Positions 8,565 through 15,558 of a stretch of 37,519 nucleotides of DNA are shown here, one piece after another. The notes under the pieces were generated by a model. The model saw only the letters and a program-made list of their open reading frames with translations. It ran no database searches and was not told the origin of the DNA. The stretch covers positions 309 to 37,827 of the IMG/VR virus record IMGVR_UViG_3300030102_005027; one strand, written 5' to 3'. The stretch comes from a virus. The first letter of the stretch is position 1. Every line of letters begins with the position of its first letter. A program made the translations under genes and the position numbers.

Positions 8565-9519
8565 TGATTGTGAATGTTGAAAGGTCTGTTTCGAATGGAA
8601 TCATACCGAGGATACCATCACGGTTCTTCTCGATATGACAAGCCATGAGTCCTATTGGGTCATGGCCACAGTATTTGTCTGTGATACCGTACAGGTCGTA
8701 CGGACGCTGCAACATCATGACGACGTGTGCATCCTGACCGATAGAGTCACCACCAAACAAGTCTGTGAGTAGAGGCTGATACTGTTGTTTAGCACGGAAC
8801 TCCTGCTCGATGTTACGATTGAGCTGCGACAGCAGTATCGTAATGCAGGTCATGCGTGCTTGCATCCACATACACGCCTTAGATAGCTCGTTGAGCTTCT
8901 TAAGTTCTGTGTCTGCTTTTGAGCGAACCAGCCGTGAGTGGTCAATAAGGTTGATGACTGTGGTACCAGGGTACCGTATGAATACGTCTTCATTTACCTT
9001 CTTGACTCGCTCCATATTCTGCGGGATAGAGCAGAAGAAGATTGGGTATGTCTTGTACTTCTGTACCATACCCTCGTAGGTTTTGAACTTCTCATCGCTG
9101 AGCTTGTGTTCAACAGACAATAGTTCGAACGTCTGCATCTTAGTGTCCTTCGAGCCTGCACGTAGTATCTGCTGATACCCTGGCATCTCGAATGACCAAT
9201 ACAGAACGACGACGTTCTTGCCCTTGTTGTAGTCCAATACGTCGAAGATCAACTGGTTTGAGAAGGCTGACTTCCCAACACCAGGTCGACCTGCAATGAC
9301 ATACATCTTACCGGGCTGTAAGCCCCCCATCAAGTTCTTGTTCAGCTTAGGCCACCGCGTAGGGTAGACTACTCTGTTACCCCACATACCAGACTTAACC
9401 TCAGCGACAGACTTGTCGACTGAGTATGCGATATGTTTGAGTTCCTTGATGCCGCCTAGATCATAGCGTGCGTGTGATGCGTCCTGTGGATTCTGTGGGT
9501 TGTTCATGTTTCTGCTCAT
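8542..9519 (-). CDS. Replicative DNA helicase, DnaB-like (RecA-fold domain)
   Basis: 325 residues, containing only the C-terminal ATPase domain of DnaB-type helicases plus a short N-terminal extension. Walker A is GRPGVGKS at 77-84; Walker B lies in TVINLIDHSRLV at about 190-200; ILLSQLNRNIEQE at about 229-241 matches the conserved SQLNR motif (H3/H4 region) of DnaB and T7 gp4-type helicases. The DnaB N-terminal primase-interaction domain is absent, so primase contact must be made otherwise. It would unwind DNA 5'-3' at the fork with primase and PolA. The start at 9519 overlaps the upstream gene by 59 bases; an in-frame ATG at 9507 is an alternative. Confidence 0.88.
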   Translation of the reverse strand: MSRNMNNPQNPQDASHARYDLGGIKELKHIAYSVDKSVAEVKSGMWGNRVVYPTRWPKLNKNLMGGLQPGKMYVIAGRPGVGKSAFSNQLIFDVLDYNKGKNVVVLYWSFEMPGYQQILRAGSKDTKMQTFELLSVEHKLSDEKFKTYEGMVQKYKTYPIFFCSIPQNMERVKKVNEDVFIRYPGTTVINLIDHSRLVRSKADTELKKLNELSKACMWMQARMTCITILLSQLNRNIEQEFRAKQQYQPLLTDLFGGDSIGQDAHVVMMLQRPYDLYGITDKYCGHDPIGLMACHIEKNRDGILGMIPFETDLSTFTINERITTT

Positions 9520-10012
9520 ACTGTTCCCAAGTATGCCTATTGACCCACGTTTGTAGCATCTGCATATAGCCCAGAGTATTGGTCGACTTACGAAGCTCCA
9601 ACTCGTTCTTCAAACACTGAACGATGTGGTCATGCTTCTTCTTGTCTTCCCCAATAACTCTTTCGTATGCTTTCTTAGCCTTAGCGTTGTTCTTAGCGTC
9701 TGCGCTAGCAGCTCTAAGTATCCTGAGGTGCCCTTGATTGTGCACCTTAATAGGAAAGTGGGAGAGAAGCTCAGACCACATCTGATCGAATGGCACCTGG
9801 AACATGTCCAGAAAGTCCTGTCGTACTGTGTGATCTTGTAGCTCCTCCCCCAACTTAATTAGGCCCTTGGTTTGCAGGTCCTCAGGGTTTGGTCTAAGAC
9901 TTAGATTTGATAACAAATCATAGTGCTTGGCATGCAAGAGATACAAATATAAGAAATCATCACTAGATATCCCAAGTTCTTTGAGAACTTCAGTATTGAC
10001 TTCTACAATCAT
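9461..10012 (-). CDS. Unrecognised helical protein upstream of the helicase
   Basis: 183 residues, almost entirely helical-looking, with a charged C-terminal third (KNNAKAKKAYERVIGEDKKK then HDHIVQCLKNELELRKS). There are no catalytic motifs and no membrane segment. It sits directly before, and overlaps, the DnaB-like helicase gene, a position where other phages place helicase loaders or helicase-associated factors. That role is inferred from position only. Confidence 0.7.
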   Translation of the reverse strand: MIVEVNTEVLKELGISSDDFLYLYLLHAKHYDLLSNLSLRPNPEDLQTKGLIKLGEELQDHTVRQDFLDMFQVPFDQMWSELLSHFPIKVHNQGHLRILRAASADAKNNAKAKKAYERVIGEDKKKHDHIVQCLKNELELRKSTNTLGYMQMLQTWVNRHTWEQYEQKHEQPTESTGRITRTL

Positions 10013-10017
10013 ACCAA

Positions 10018-10323
10018 TTACTTAAACACTGCAGTAATCTCCTTGCCTCTAATCTCCAGAGTGACGTTCTCTCTGGTCATCAGTAGGTCCACAATCTGCT
10101 GACGTACGTCAGGAGTCTTAGGCGTTGTAGACTTAGCTTGAGCCTTAATGGTCCAATACCTACCACATACAGCACTGGTAGAAAACTTCTGACCTGTAGC
10201 CTTGAATAGCTCCTGTCTGATCTTCTTGGCTGCAGTTGTCTGCGAATTGTTACCACGTGACTCCATACCTTTTGTGATAATAGAATCTGTCTCCTTGGTG
10301 TGTTTCATGTACTTACGTGCCAT
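10018..10323 (-). CDS. Small basic protein, Myb/SANT-like HTH
   Basis: 101 residues, basic. Residues 8-55 have the spacing of a SANT/Myb or similar three-helix DNA-binding domain: HTKETDSIITKGMES, then TTAAKKIRQELFKATG, then FSTSAVCGRYWTI, where the last helix would read DNA. The C-terminal third is a beta-like tail. It lies between the SF2 helicase (11-base overlap) and the helical protein. It is probably DNA-binding, either a regulator or a helicase accessory; no closer identification is possible. Confidence 0.65.
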   Translation of the reverse strand: MARKYMKHTKETDSIITKGMESRGNNSQTTAAKKIRQELFKATGQKFSTSAVCGRYWTIKAQAKSTTPKTPDVRQQIVDLLMTRENVTLEIRGKEITAVFK

Positions 10324-11509
10324 GGAATAAGGTGTTTAGGTTTACGTTTAGATTTACATTGTTAAGAGTCTTTACGGCTGACTCTAGCCATTTCTGTTCT
10401 TGGGAATCCTTGACGTACAGTATGTACACCTTTCCCACTTTGTCTTCCGACTTGCGAAGCAGTCGTCCAAGGCGCTGTATCATAGGCAAAGACTTGGAGT
10501 CCAGACCAGCAATGATACCAATGCCTACGTCAGGTACGTTGAAGCCTTGGTTCAAGGCCTTGGTAGAGCACAATACCCTACAGCTACCATCACTAAAACA
10601 TTGGAGTGCATACTCCCTGTTCTTCTTGGTTAGCTTAGAGTGATAGGCTTCACCATCCAGTGCCTCAGCCATACGATCAGTGAAGTCATTCGAACCAGCA
10701 AAGGTTAGAATCTTCTCACCTGCATGGTGATCCACAACAGTACGTGCAACCTCTAGCTTGGACACAGCGTGCTGCACCACAGTCTTACGCTTCCTAATGG
10801 CTGCGTAGAACTTAGCTGCTGCTGCCTTGTCACCGGCTAGCTTACCGCCTAGAATAGCTTGCGCATTCTTGAATGCATCGAACCCACCAAGCAAATACTT
10901 GGCATGGACGAACATCCTATTGGCTTTGTTGTACTCTGTCTTTTCTTCTGGTGACAGTTCCACAGGCACACAGTATATCTGATAGGGGGCTACCAAACCA
11001 AGTGCAACGCACTGGTCTAGAGTTATCCTGTATGCTGTTGGTGCGAGTTCGCTCAACAACTGCCTGTACTCATCCTCCTCTGGGGGAGTAGCAGTCATGC
11101 ACAAGATTTTGTCGTACGTGTTGTTCATGAAGAACTCACGATAGACGGGGGATAGTCCGAGGTGAACCTCGTCACACACTACAATATCATAGTGTTCATC
11201 CTTGTACTTATGCGCTGACTGATAACATACAATCTCAGTGTGGTCTAGGCAGTGTTCTGCTTCCCACTTTCTGAATTCTTCTGCGAACTGGTCTTGGAGT
11301 TGGACGGTGGGGACAAGAACAATAGCTCTACCACCAGCAGCAAGAACATGCTTAACAGCCATAACACCACACCGGCTTTTCCCAAAACCAGTACCAGCAA
11401 TAATAGTGCCTGTATAGTTCTGCCCAGCCCAAGCATTGAGCGCTTTACGTTGTTCCGCATCTTTAACCTCGTTCGTAGAAATCTTCTGGGTCATACTTAT
11501 TGCGTTCAT
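10313..11509 (-). CDS. SF2 DNA helicase (DEVH-box, UvsW/type III restriction-like)
   Basis: 398 residues with complete SF2 motifs: Walker A AGTGFGKS at 38-45, motif II DEVH near 113-116, motif III MTATPP near 138-143, motif V region LNQGFNVPDVGIGIIAGLDS and motif VI QRLGRLLRK in the second RecA-like domain. Length and motifs fit compact phage SF2 helicases (UvsW-like, or the helicases called SNF2 in crAss-like genomes) that remodel forks and recombination intermediates. The first ATG (11509) overlaps the preceding gene by 47 bases; an internal ATG at 11494 (MTQK) is a possible alternative start. Confidence 0.88.
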   Translation of the reverse strand: MNAISMTQKISTNEVKDAEQRKALNAWAGQNYTGTIIAGTGFGKSRCGVMAVKHVLAAGGRAIVLVPTVQLQDQFAEEFRKWEAEHCLDHTEIVCYQSAHKYKDEHYDIVVCDEVHLGLSPVYREFFMNNTYDKILCMTATPPEEDEYRQLLSELAPTAYRITLDQCVALGLVAPYQIYCVPVELSPEEKTEYNKANRMFVHAKYLLGGFDAFKNAQAILGGKLAGDKAAAAKFYAAIRKRKTVVQHAVSKLEVARTVVDHHAGEKILTFAGSNDFTDRMAEALDGEAYHSKLTKKNREYALQCFSDGSCRVLCSTKALNQGFNVPDVGIGIIAGLDSKSLPMIQRLGRLLRKSEDKVGKVYILYVKDSQEQKWLESAVKTLNNVNLNVNLNTLFHGT

Positions 11510-11702
11510 GATCTTCGATTATCTCTTCTATTACATGTTCGTCAGGTTTCTCCATTTCAATTTTAGTATCAATTAGGTAGACAGAGGGAGGTTCACTCGG
11601 GTGATGGTAATCACCCAGACTCCCGTGACTTATCTCGTAGGTAAACGTCACGAGTAAGGTTCCGATTTCTGTCTCCAGCTCCGTTTCTAGTTTGTAGCTC
11701 AT
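11463..11702 (-). CDS. Small acidic protein
   Basis: 79 residues, acidic, with a beta-like first half (LETEIGTLLVTFTYEISHG) and a charged helical end (EHVIEEIIEDHERNKYDPED). It is not recognised. Its codon use and amino-acid pattern look genuine. The 5' 92 bases overlap the coiled-coil ORF upstream in another frame, and the 3' end overlaps the SF2 helicase start by 47 bases, forming an unusually tight overlap chain. Confidence 0.65.
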   Translation of the reverse strand: MSYKLETELETEIGTLLVTFTYEISHGSLGDYHHPSEPPSVYLIDTKIEMEKPDEHVIEEIIEDHERNKYDPEDFYERG

Positions 11703-11820
11703 ATTGCATTTCTTGATATTTAACTATAACTGATACTAGCTGCCTGCGCGTCGCAGACAAGTCTTTCTTCAGGAGCTCCATCTGGGTAGAGAGTTCCTGA
11801 AGTTTCAAGTTCGTATCCAT
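11611..11820 (-). CDS. Small coiled-coil protein, overlapped on both ends
   Basis: 69 residues. The first 45 form a convincing amphipathic helix (LKLQELSTQMELLKKDLSAT, then RRQLVSVIVKYQEMQYELQT); the last 25 (Arg/Asp/Asn-rich) look like read-through of another gene's frame. Only 17 bases are unique: the 5' 101 overlap the end of the DnaA-like gene and the 3' 92 overlap the 79-residue gene. Either it is a real overprinted gene or its first half is translated by frameshift from the DnaA-like gene. It is kept as a gene because the N-terminal heptad pattern is better than the overlapping DnaA-like tail. Confidence 0.45.
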   Translation of the reverse strand: MDTNLKLQELSTQMELLKKDLSATRRQLVSVIVKYQEMQYELQTRNGAGDRNRNLTRDVYLRDKSRESG

Positions 11821-12208
11821 TAGATGTTAGTTTTTTTGCCGCCTGATATAGACAGCGGTAATACAAAGTCCTGAAGTCCTTCTCAATCTCTATCAGTTCG
11901 CCTGCCCTAGCATTAGAGTAGACAACTGTAGAGTGATCACGTTCTCCAAGATATTCACCAAGCACTCTGAACTGAAAGTTGAACAGCTCCCTACCAATCT
12001 TGAAGAATATCTTCCTCACGTCTGATAGGTGTCGTGTTCTTAGTTTGCTTATCAGTTCTTCGCTTGTAACGTCAGATGTCTCACATACAACCTGAAGCAA
12101 GATGTCAAGCTCGCCCCTATTGAAGCTTCTCTTGTATCGTATGGTTGATTGTGAAGATGTGTGTAATCCTGCGTACACATATGGATGAGGTCGAGGTGTT
12201 TGATTCAT
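11720..12208 (-). CDS. DnaA domain IV-like DNA-binding protein
   Basis: 162 residues. The core (about 44-110) matches DnaA domain IV: a SKLRTRHLSDVRKIFFKIGR helix in place of the basic-loop RQ(V/I)AMYLARE segment, then FRVLGEYLGERDHSTVVYSN, which preserves the (G)xRDHxTV signature that contacts the DnaA box, then an acidic helix (AGELIEIEKDFRTLYYRC). The AAA+ ATPase and other DnaA domains are absent. Known DnaA binds TTATNCACA boxes through this domain. Here the protein could bind the phage origin, compete with host DnaA, or regulate promoters. The last ~30 residues are poorly protein-like and overlap a coiled-coil ORF. Confidence 0.8.
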   Translation of the reverse strand: MNQTPRPHPYVYAGLHTSSQSTIRYKRSFNRGELDILLQVVCETSDVTSEELISKLRTRHLSDVRKIFFKIGRELFNFQFRVLGEYLGERDHSTVVYSNARAGELIEIEKDFRTLYYRCLYQAAKKLTSNGYELETSGTLYPDGAPEERLVCDAQAASISYS

Positions 12209-12233
12209 TTGGAATGTAGTTATGTGTTTGCTG

Positions 12234-12306
12234 TGCGCCTGGTAGGACTTGAACCTACGGCCAATTGATTATGAGTCAACTGCTCTAACCACTGAGCTAC
12301 AGGCGC
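12234..12306 (-). tRNA. tRNA with CAU anticodon, likely tRNA-Ile2 (AUA-reading)
   Basis: A canonical cloverleaf folds by eye: acceptor GCGCCTG/CAGGCGC, D-arm GCTC/GAGC, anticodon stem GTTGA/TCAAT with loop CTCATAA, T-arm GTAGG/CCTAC, discriminator A; CCA is not encoded. The anticodon is CAU. C4-G69 and C5-G68 in the acceptor and the C32 loop (ACTCATAATC) are the features of E. coli tRNA-Ile2, the substrate of the lysidine synthase TilS, rather than of elongator Met tRNA, whose loop starts TTCAT. I therefore favour an AUA-decoding tRNA; Met remains possible. It is immediately downstream of a terminator. Confidence 0.9.
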
Positions 12307-12335
12307 AAAAAGGGCCAGTGACGTTTCACCGGCCC
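12307..12335 (-). terminator. Rho-independent terminator between tRNA genes
   Basis: On the minus strand the stem GGGCC/GGCCC is continued by GTGA/TCAC around a short loop and is followed by TTTTT directly before the CAU tRNA. It would end transcripts coming from polA and the Arg and tRNA-like genes. The CAU tRNA and the DnaA-like gene would then depend on read-through or on a promoter that I cannot identify. Confidence 0.75.
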
Positions 12336-12380
12336 CGCTGCTGAATGAAACACGTGGGAGCTGTTATCGCCTCACACGCG

Positions 12381-12457
12381 TTCTCGAGGCGGGGCTTGAA
12401 CCCGCATGTAACCAGTTACCCTTTCAACAAGGTATAAGCTTGAGGGGATACTCGAGA
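12381..12457 (-). tRNA. tRNA-like gene without a D-arm (isotype uncertain, possibly UAU)
   Basis: The acceptor stem is perfect (TCTCGAG/CTCGAGA, discriminator A) and so is the T-arm (GCGGG, loop TTCAAGC, CCCGC), but no D-arm exists. Between them, CAAG/CTTG closes a seven-base loop CTTATAC with U33 and anticodon TAT (12434-12436); TA-CCC/GGGTA can close a longer stem around it. A different fold, TACCT/GGGTA with an eight-base loop, is also possible. The 3' end is separated from the tRNA-Arg gene by one base, so processing from a common precursor is likely. It may be a degenerate pseudo-tRNA or a non-canonical functional one. Confidence 0.5.
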
Positions 12458-12458
12458 G

Positions 12459-12532
12459 TACCTCAGGCGGGACTCGAACCCACAACCTACAGCTTAGAAG
12501 GCTGTTGCACTATCCAGTTGTGCTACTGAGGC
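12459..12532 (-). tRNA. tRNA-Arg (UCU)
   Basis: Full cloverleaf: acceptor GCCTCAG with CTGAGGT (first pair G-U), D-arm GCAC/GTGC, anticodon stem ACAGC/GCTGT with loop CTTCTAA (anticodon TCT), T-arm GTGGG/CCCGC; CCA is not encoded. It reads AGA/AGG, which are the commonest Arg codons in many genes of this window, notably the tail fibre and portal. First of the minus-strand tRNA group, downstream of the small gene at 12541. Confidence 0.93.
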
Positions 12533-12540
12533 ATAGAGAC

Positions 12541-12804
12541 CTACTCTTTGAGTAAGTCGTCGATACTTTGCTCCAGTGCATCTACAGCCTGATTGATAAA
12601 CACAGATAGACTGTCGTCATTCATGTTTATCCCGAGTACCTTGTCAAGCTGCTGTTGCATACCACTAATGTGGTGCTTCAGCTTATGCTTGAACCTGGTC
12701 TCGCCTTGTGTTTCATCGAGTAACTCCTGCAACAACAGTGATGTAACGAATAGTTTCACCTCCAGCTGTTGTATGGTCTTACCTCCTACTGTTACTTCTC
12801 CCAT
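12541..12804 (-). CDS. Small helical protein downstream of DNA polymerase
   Basis: 87 residues, largely helical, with a hydrophobic heptad-like run (LEVKLFVTSLLLQELLDETQ) and an acidic C-terminus (DALEQSIDDLLKE). It has no known domain. The start overlaps the polymerase 3' end by 13 bases, so it is co-translated with it. It could be a small accessory to polymerase, but no sequence feature shows this. Confidence 0.65.
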   Translation of the reverse strand: MGEVTVGGKTIQQLEVKLFVTSLLLQELLDETQGETRFKHKLKHHISGMQQQLDKVLGINMNDDSLSVFINQAVDALEQSIDDLLKE

Positions 12805-14645
12805 GTTGTTGATATGTTTGTGTCTGCTTTGAGCAAGCCGTTGGGTATAATAACCTTGGCTGCCTTTTCCATGAGCTCAGTCATTCTGACTGCCCATTCT
12901 TCTGATATCTCTTCCTTACACACAGTGTCAATCTGGTCATGAACGGTCATGACTATCTTGACCTTACCCTGCCAGGACTCTCTGATTTCTCTGTAGATGT
13001 ACACCAAGGCAAGCTTGGTCATGTCTGCAGAGGAGCCCTGAATGGGTGTGTTTTTGCTAGCACGTTCGATACTACCTAGTTCCATCATTTTATCTCTGTC
13101 ATTCCACATCTTGGGATACCAAGAGTCGAACCATCGACGTCGTTTGAATGGTTTAAAGGTACGGATATATCCGTTACGTGTACCGAATGTACCAAGCTTT
13201 GTTAGGAAGTCTCGGATGTTAGGGAACTCTGTAAAGTATTTCTCTATAAGAGCCTCTGCATCCTTCTTACTGATCTGCAGTGTGTCTGCTAACTTAAAAG
13301 GACCCATTCCGTATGCGAGTCCGAAGTTAATGGCTTTGATCTGGGTTCTAAGTTCCTTACGTGTAGCGTCGTCTGCTTGTCTCCATTTGTCTTCGAAGAC
13401 GAGATCAGCACATACGCCGTGCAAGTCCAGGCCTCTTCTAAGAGCATCCAACCACACTGGATCTTGTGATCCGTAGGCGATGACATTTAGTTCCTGTGAA
13501 GAGTAATCGGAAGAGACGAAAACCCATCCTGGCTCGGTAACGAAACAGTTTCTAAAGGTATTATCGCTCGGAATTTGCTGCATGTTAGGTTTAGAGGACG
13601 AAACTCGTCCAGTATCCAAGATCTGAGAGAAGTTAGTGTGGACTTTTCCGTCACAATTGACGTAGTTGAAGAACTTAGTACCATAGGCGTTCGCCAGTTT
13701 GGTTCTTTCTTTATAGCGTATATAGTCATCGATAAGCTTGTGTTTGTACCTGTACTTGTTCAACTTCTTACCGTTGACATCCTCAAGATCAGGCACGAGG
13801 TTTCTAAATAGCTCCAAGGTCTGCAAAGGGGAGCTCCACTTGATTGCAGTGTGTCTGACCTCCTCCATTGGAGCAAACATATCTACCTGCACAGGGATGC
13901 GGTAGTGTTGTAGCAATGGATGTGCCAACACAGCTTTATCTAATGTTATCTCTTGTTCTCGTGCCAACTTGACATTTTCTTCTGCCATAGCTGTCCATCT
14001 GTCTTTGTCAATCATCAAGCCTTCATACTCAATCTCTGAGAATACAAGTACTACTTGATTCTCAAGACTGGCGACTTGCTCCAACTCAAGCGAGCGAAGT
14101 AACTCAAGCTGTTTCTCCCGAATGTCCAGCAGATACACCACATCGTTCGCCCCGTACGTAATCTGATCGACGGTATAAGGTTGACCTTTGAGTCCGATGA
14201 ATTTATTCCGCGTCTCCTTATCGAGAGTTTGATTGAGGTATCTCTCTGTGCACCTGGCAAGAGAGTATCCATAGTCTTGCTTACCACAATTGAGAACTCT
14301 CTCCACAAGAAACGTATCGTATACTTTCTCCACCGATATTCCAGCCCACATCTTGATGAACTTGTAATCGAACTTAGCGTTGTGAAAAACCTTGACGATG
14401 TCGTCCGACTCGAGTATCTCTCTGAGTGGTTCAATGTCGACTTCTCGTGTGTCGATGACGTACTGTCGCTCTCTGTCTCCGATTTGAAACATGATGAGCT
14501 TCTTGCATGTGAAGTCAAAACCCTCCGTCTCGGTGTCCACCCCCAGAACTGTCTTGCTTTCACAATAAGCCTTGCATTCTTGTATCGTCGCTGTCTGGAT
14601 ATCATTGAGAGGACTGTTTGTCCCTATGAATCTTACGCTCTGCAT
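12792..14645 (-). CDS. polA: DNA polymerase, family A, with 3'-5' exonuclease
   Basis: 617 residues: a proofreading exonuclease domain followed by the polymerase palm/fingers, with no 5' nuclease domain. Exonuclease motifs: Exo I DTE at 37-39, Exo II FHNAKFDYKF near 89-98, Exo III YGANDVVYLLD near 168-178. Polymerase motifs: A SSDYSSQELN near 385-394, B KAINFGLAYGMG near 443-454, C TVHDQID near 575-581. In motif C the usual VHDE is VHDQ; the metal-binding Asp is kept, so activity is expected. It is the main replicase of the left arm. The start at 14645 overlaps the small upstream gene by 44 codon-sharing bases. Confidence 0.95.
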   Translation of the reverse strand: MQSVRFIGTNSPLNDIQTATIQECKAYCESKTVLGVDTETEGFDFTCKKLIMFQIGDRERQYVIDTREVDIEPLREILESDDIVKVFHNAKFDYKFIKMWAGISVEKVYDTFLVERVLNCGKQDYGYSLARCTERYLNQTLDKETRNKFIGLKGQPYTVDQITYGANDVVYLLDIREKQLELLRSLELEQVASLENQVVLVFSEIEYEGLMIDKDRWTAMAEENVKLAREQEITLDKAVLAHPLLQHYRIPVQVDMFAPMEEVRHTAIKWSSPLQTLELFRNLVPDLEDVNGKKLNKYRYKHKLIDDYIRYKERTKLANAYGTKFFNYVNCDGKVHTNFSQILDTGRVSSSKPNMQQIPSDNTFRNCFVTEPGWVFVSSDYSSQELNVIAYGSQDPVWLDALRRGLDLHGVCADLVFEDKWRQADDATRKELRTQIKAINFGLAYGMGPFKLADTLQISKKDAEALIEKYFTEFPNIRDFLTKLGTFGTRNGYIRTFKPFKRRRWFDSWYPKMWNDRDKMMELGSIERASKNTPIQGSSADMTKLALVYIYREIRESWQGKVKIVMTVHDQIDTVCKEEISEEWAVRMTELMEKAAKVIIPNGLLKADTNISTTWEK

Positions 14646-14808
14646 CTTGCATAAATATTAGTATCTGTTTAGCATCACTGACTGTGTACTGTTTGCCTAG
14701 GAAAAATACAGCATTTCTCCCAGTACGCTCAGCAACATCAATCATTCTCTTAAGGTCTTCGCTGCGTCCGTCTTCGACCATCGCAGCAATCTGTCCCATT
14801 TTACCCAT
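14602..14808 (-). CDS. Small unrecognised protein upstream of polA
   Basis: 68 residues from the ATG at 14808 (MGKMGQIAAMVEDGRSEDLK), helical and basic towards the end. A longer frame back to 14904 exists, but its N-terminal part is encoded by the terminator hairpin at 14831-14860, so the shorter start is preferred. The 3' end overlaps the polymerase start by 44 bases, suggesting coupled translation. No domain recognised. Confidence 0.6.
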   Translation of the reverse strand: MGKMGQIAAMVEDGRSEDLKRMIDVAERTGRNAVFFLGKQYTVSDAKQILIFMQDAERKIHRDKQSSQ

Positions 14809-14830
14809 AGCGTAAGATTTAAGGTGTTTG

Positions 14831-14860
14831 AAAAATGAATGGGGGACGTCTCCCCCATTC
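14831..14860 (-). terminator. Strong rho-independent terminator upstream of the polA operon
   Basis: Perfect ten-pair stem GAATGGGGGA/TCCCCCATTC with a four-base loop, followed on the minus strand by ATTTTT. It ends the transcript of the 193-residue gene before the polA group. Confidence 0.88.
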
Positions 14861-14911
14861 GGTGTCTTTGTTATACTTAACCAAAGTACTGATGCGTCCA
14901 TCAATTCGCAG

Positions 14912-15493
14912 TTACGACTGCAAACCAGCGCCCTCCATCTGGAGAGTCTCCACGATCTGCGTAGCAGGAGCTGCAGATGCAGGAGTGGCTTGCAAGAAGC
15001 TGTGGTTAATAGCTTCTGCCGCAGTCAACTTGGTGTGACGGTAGACAGGCATGCTCGTCCCAGTAGCTGGGTTGAGAGCCTTGACAACCTCACCGGTTGA
15101 CGGATTTACCTTTGGCTCCTGTTTTTCGGAGTATGGGTTACGTTCGAAGTTCTCTACAACTTCGATACCCATGGCAAATCCATAGACATCGTCTGCATAG
15201 TGCAGCTTGTCTCCATCATTGTAGCATGTGCCTTCCATGGCACCAAAGATTTTGACAGCCTGCTCAGCAGACAGTGAACGAATAGCGGTCACACCCGTTG
15301 TGTTACCAAGCTCAGGAGTACCCTGCTCGAAAGCAATCATCTTGCTCTCGATGCTACCAGCAGTTGCTGGACGCTCAATCTGTTGAGCAAACTGCACGGA
15401 TACCTGGTTCTTAGTAGAACGAGGGTTAACCCACCAACGACGTACCACGGTTTTGCCTGTGGTCAGGGCATTTTGATAAGCTGTTGAAGCCAT
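14912..15493 (-). CDS. Unrecognised 193-residue protein in its own transcription unit
   Basis: Not recognised. The N-terminus is basic and aromatic (TGKTVVRRWWVNPRSTKNQV); the middle is mixed alpha/beta (LHYADDVYGFAMGIEVVENF); the tail is Ala/Pro-rich and probably flexible. It is bounded by strong terminators on both sides (14831-14860 and 15515-15548), so it is a monocistronic gene, which in phages often means high expression, for example SSB, DNA-binding or structural proteins. The leader just upstream is very A-rich on the plus strand (T-rich on the minus strand) because it is the preceding terminator's tail. An abundant nucleic-acid-binding protein is a reasonable guess, no more. Confidence 0.75.
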   Translation of the reverse strand: MASTAYQNALTTGKTVVRRWWVNPRSTKNQVSVQFAQQIERPATAGSIESKMIAFEQGTPELGNTTGVTAIRSLSAEQAVKIFGAMEGTCYNDGDKLHYADDVYGFAMGIEVVENFERNPYSEKQEPKVNPSTGEVVKALNPATGTSMPVYRHTKLTAAEAINHSFLQATPASAAPATQIVETLQMEGAGLQS

Positions 15494-15514
15494 CGTAAAA
15501 AAAATTAAGAAAAG

Positions 15515-15548
15515 AAAAAAAATGGGGACACTTGATGGTAGTCCCCAA
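15515..15548 (-). terminator. Rho-independent terminator with long T-run
   Basis: Stem TGGGGAC/GTCCCCA with an 11-base loop, followed by eight T on the minus strand and further T-rich sequence. It ends the envelope-gene cluster at 15559-17041. Confidence 0.88.
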
Positions 15549-15558
15549 CACCATACGA

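Noticed and set aside
12337-12380. A fourth tRNA between the terminator and the tRNA-like gene
   Set aside because: There is an imperfect CGTG.GAG/CTC.CACG hairpin but no T-arm motif or acceptor pairing.
12792-14645. VHDQ instead of VHDE in polymerase motif C as a sign of inactivity
   Set aside because: The catalytic Asp is kept and all other polymerase and exonuclease motifs are intact; the Glu is not a core metal ligand, so this is a tolerated variation.
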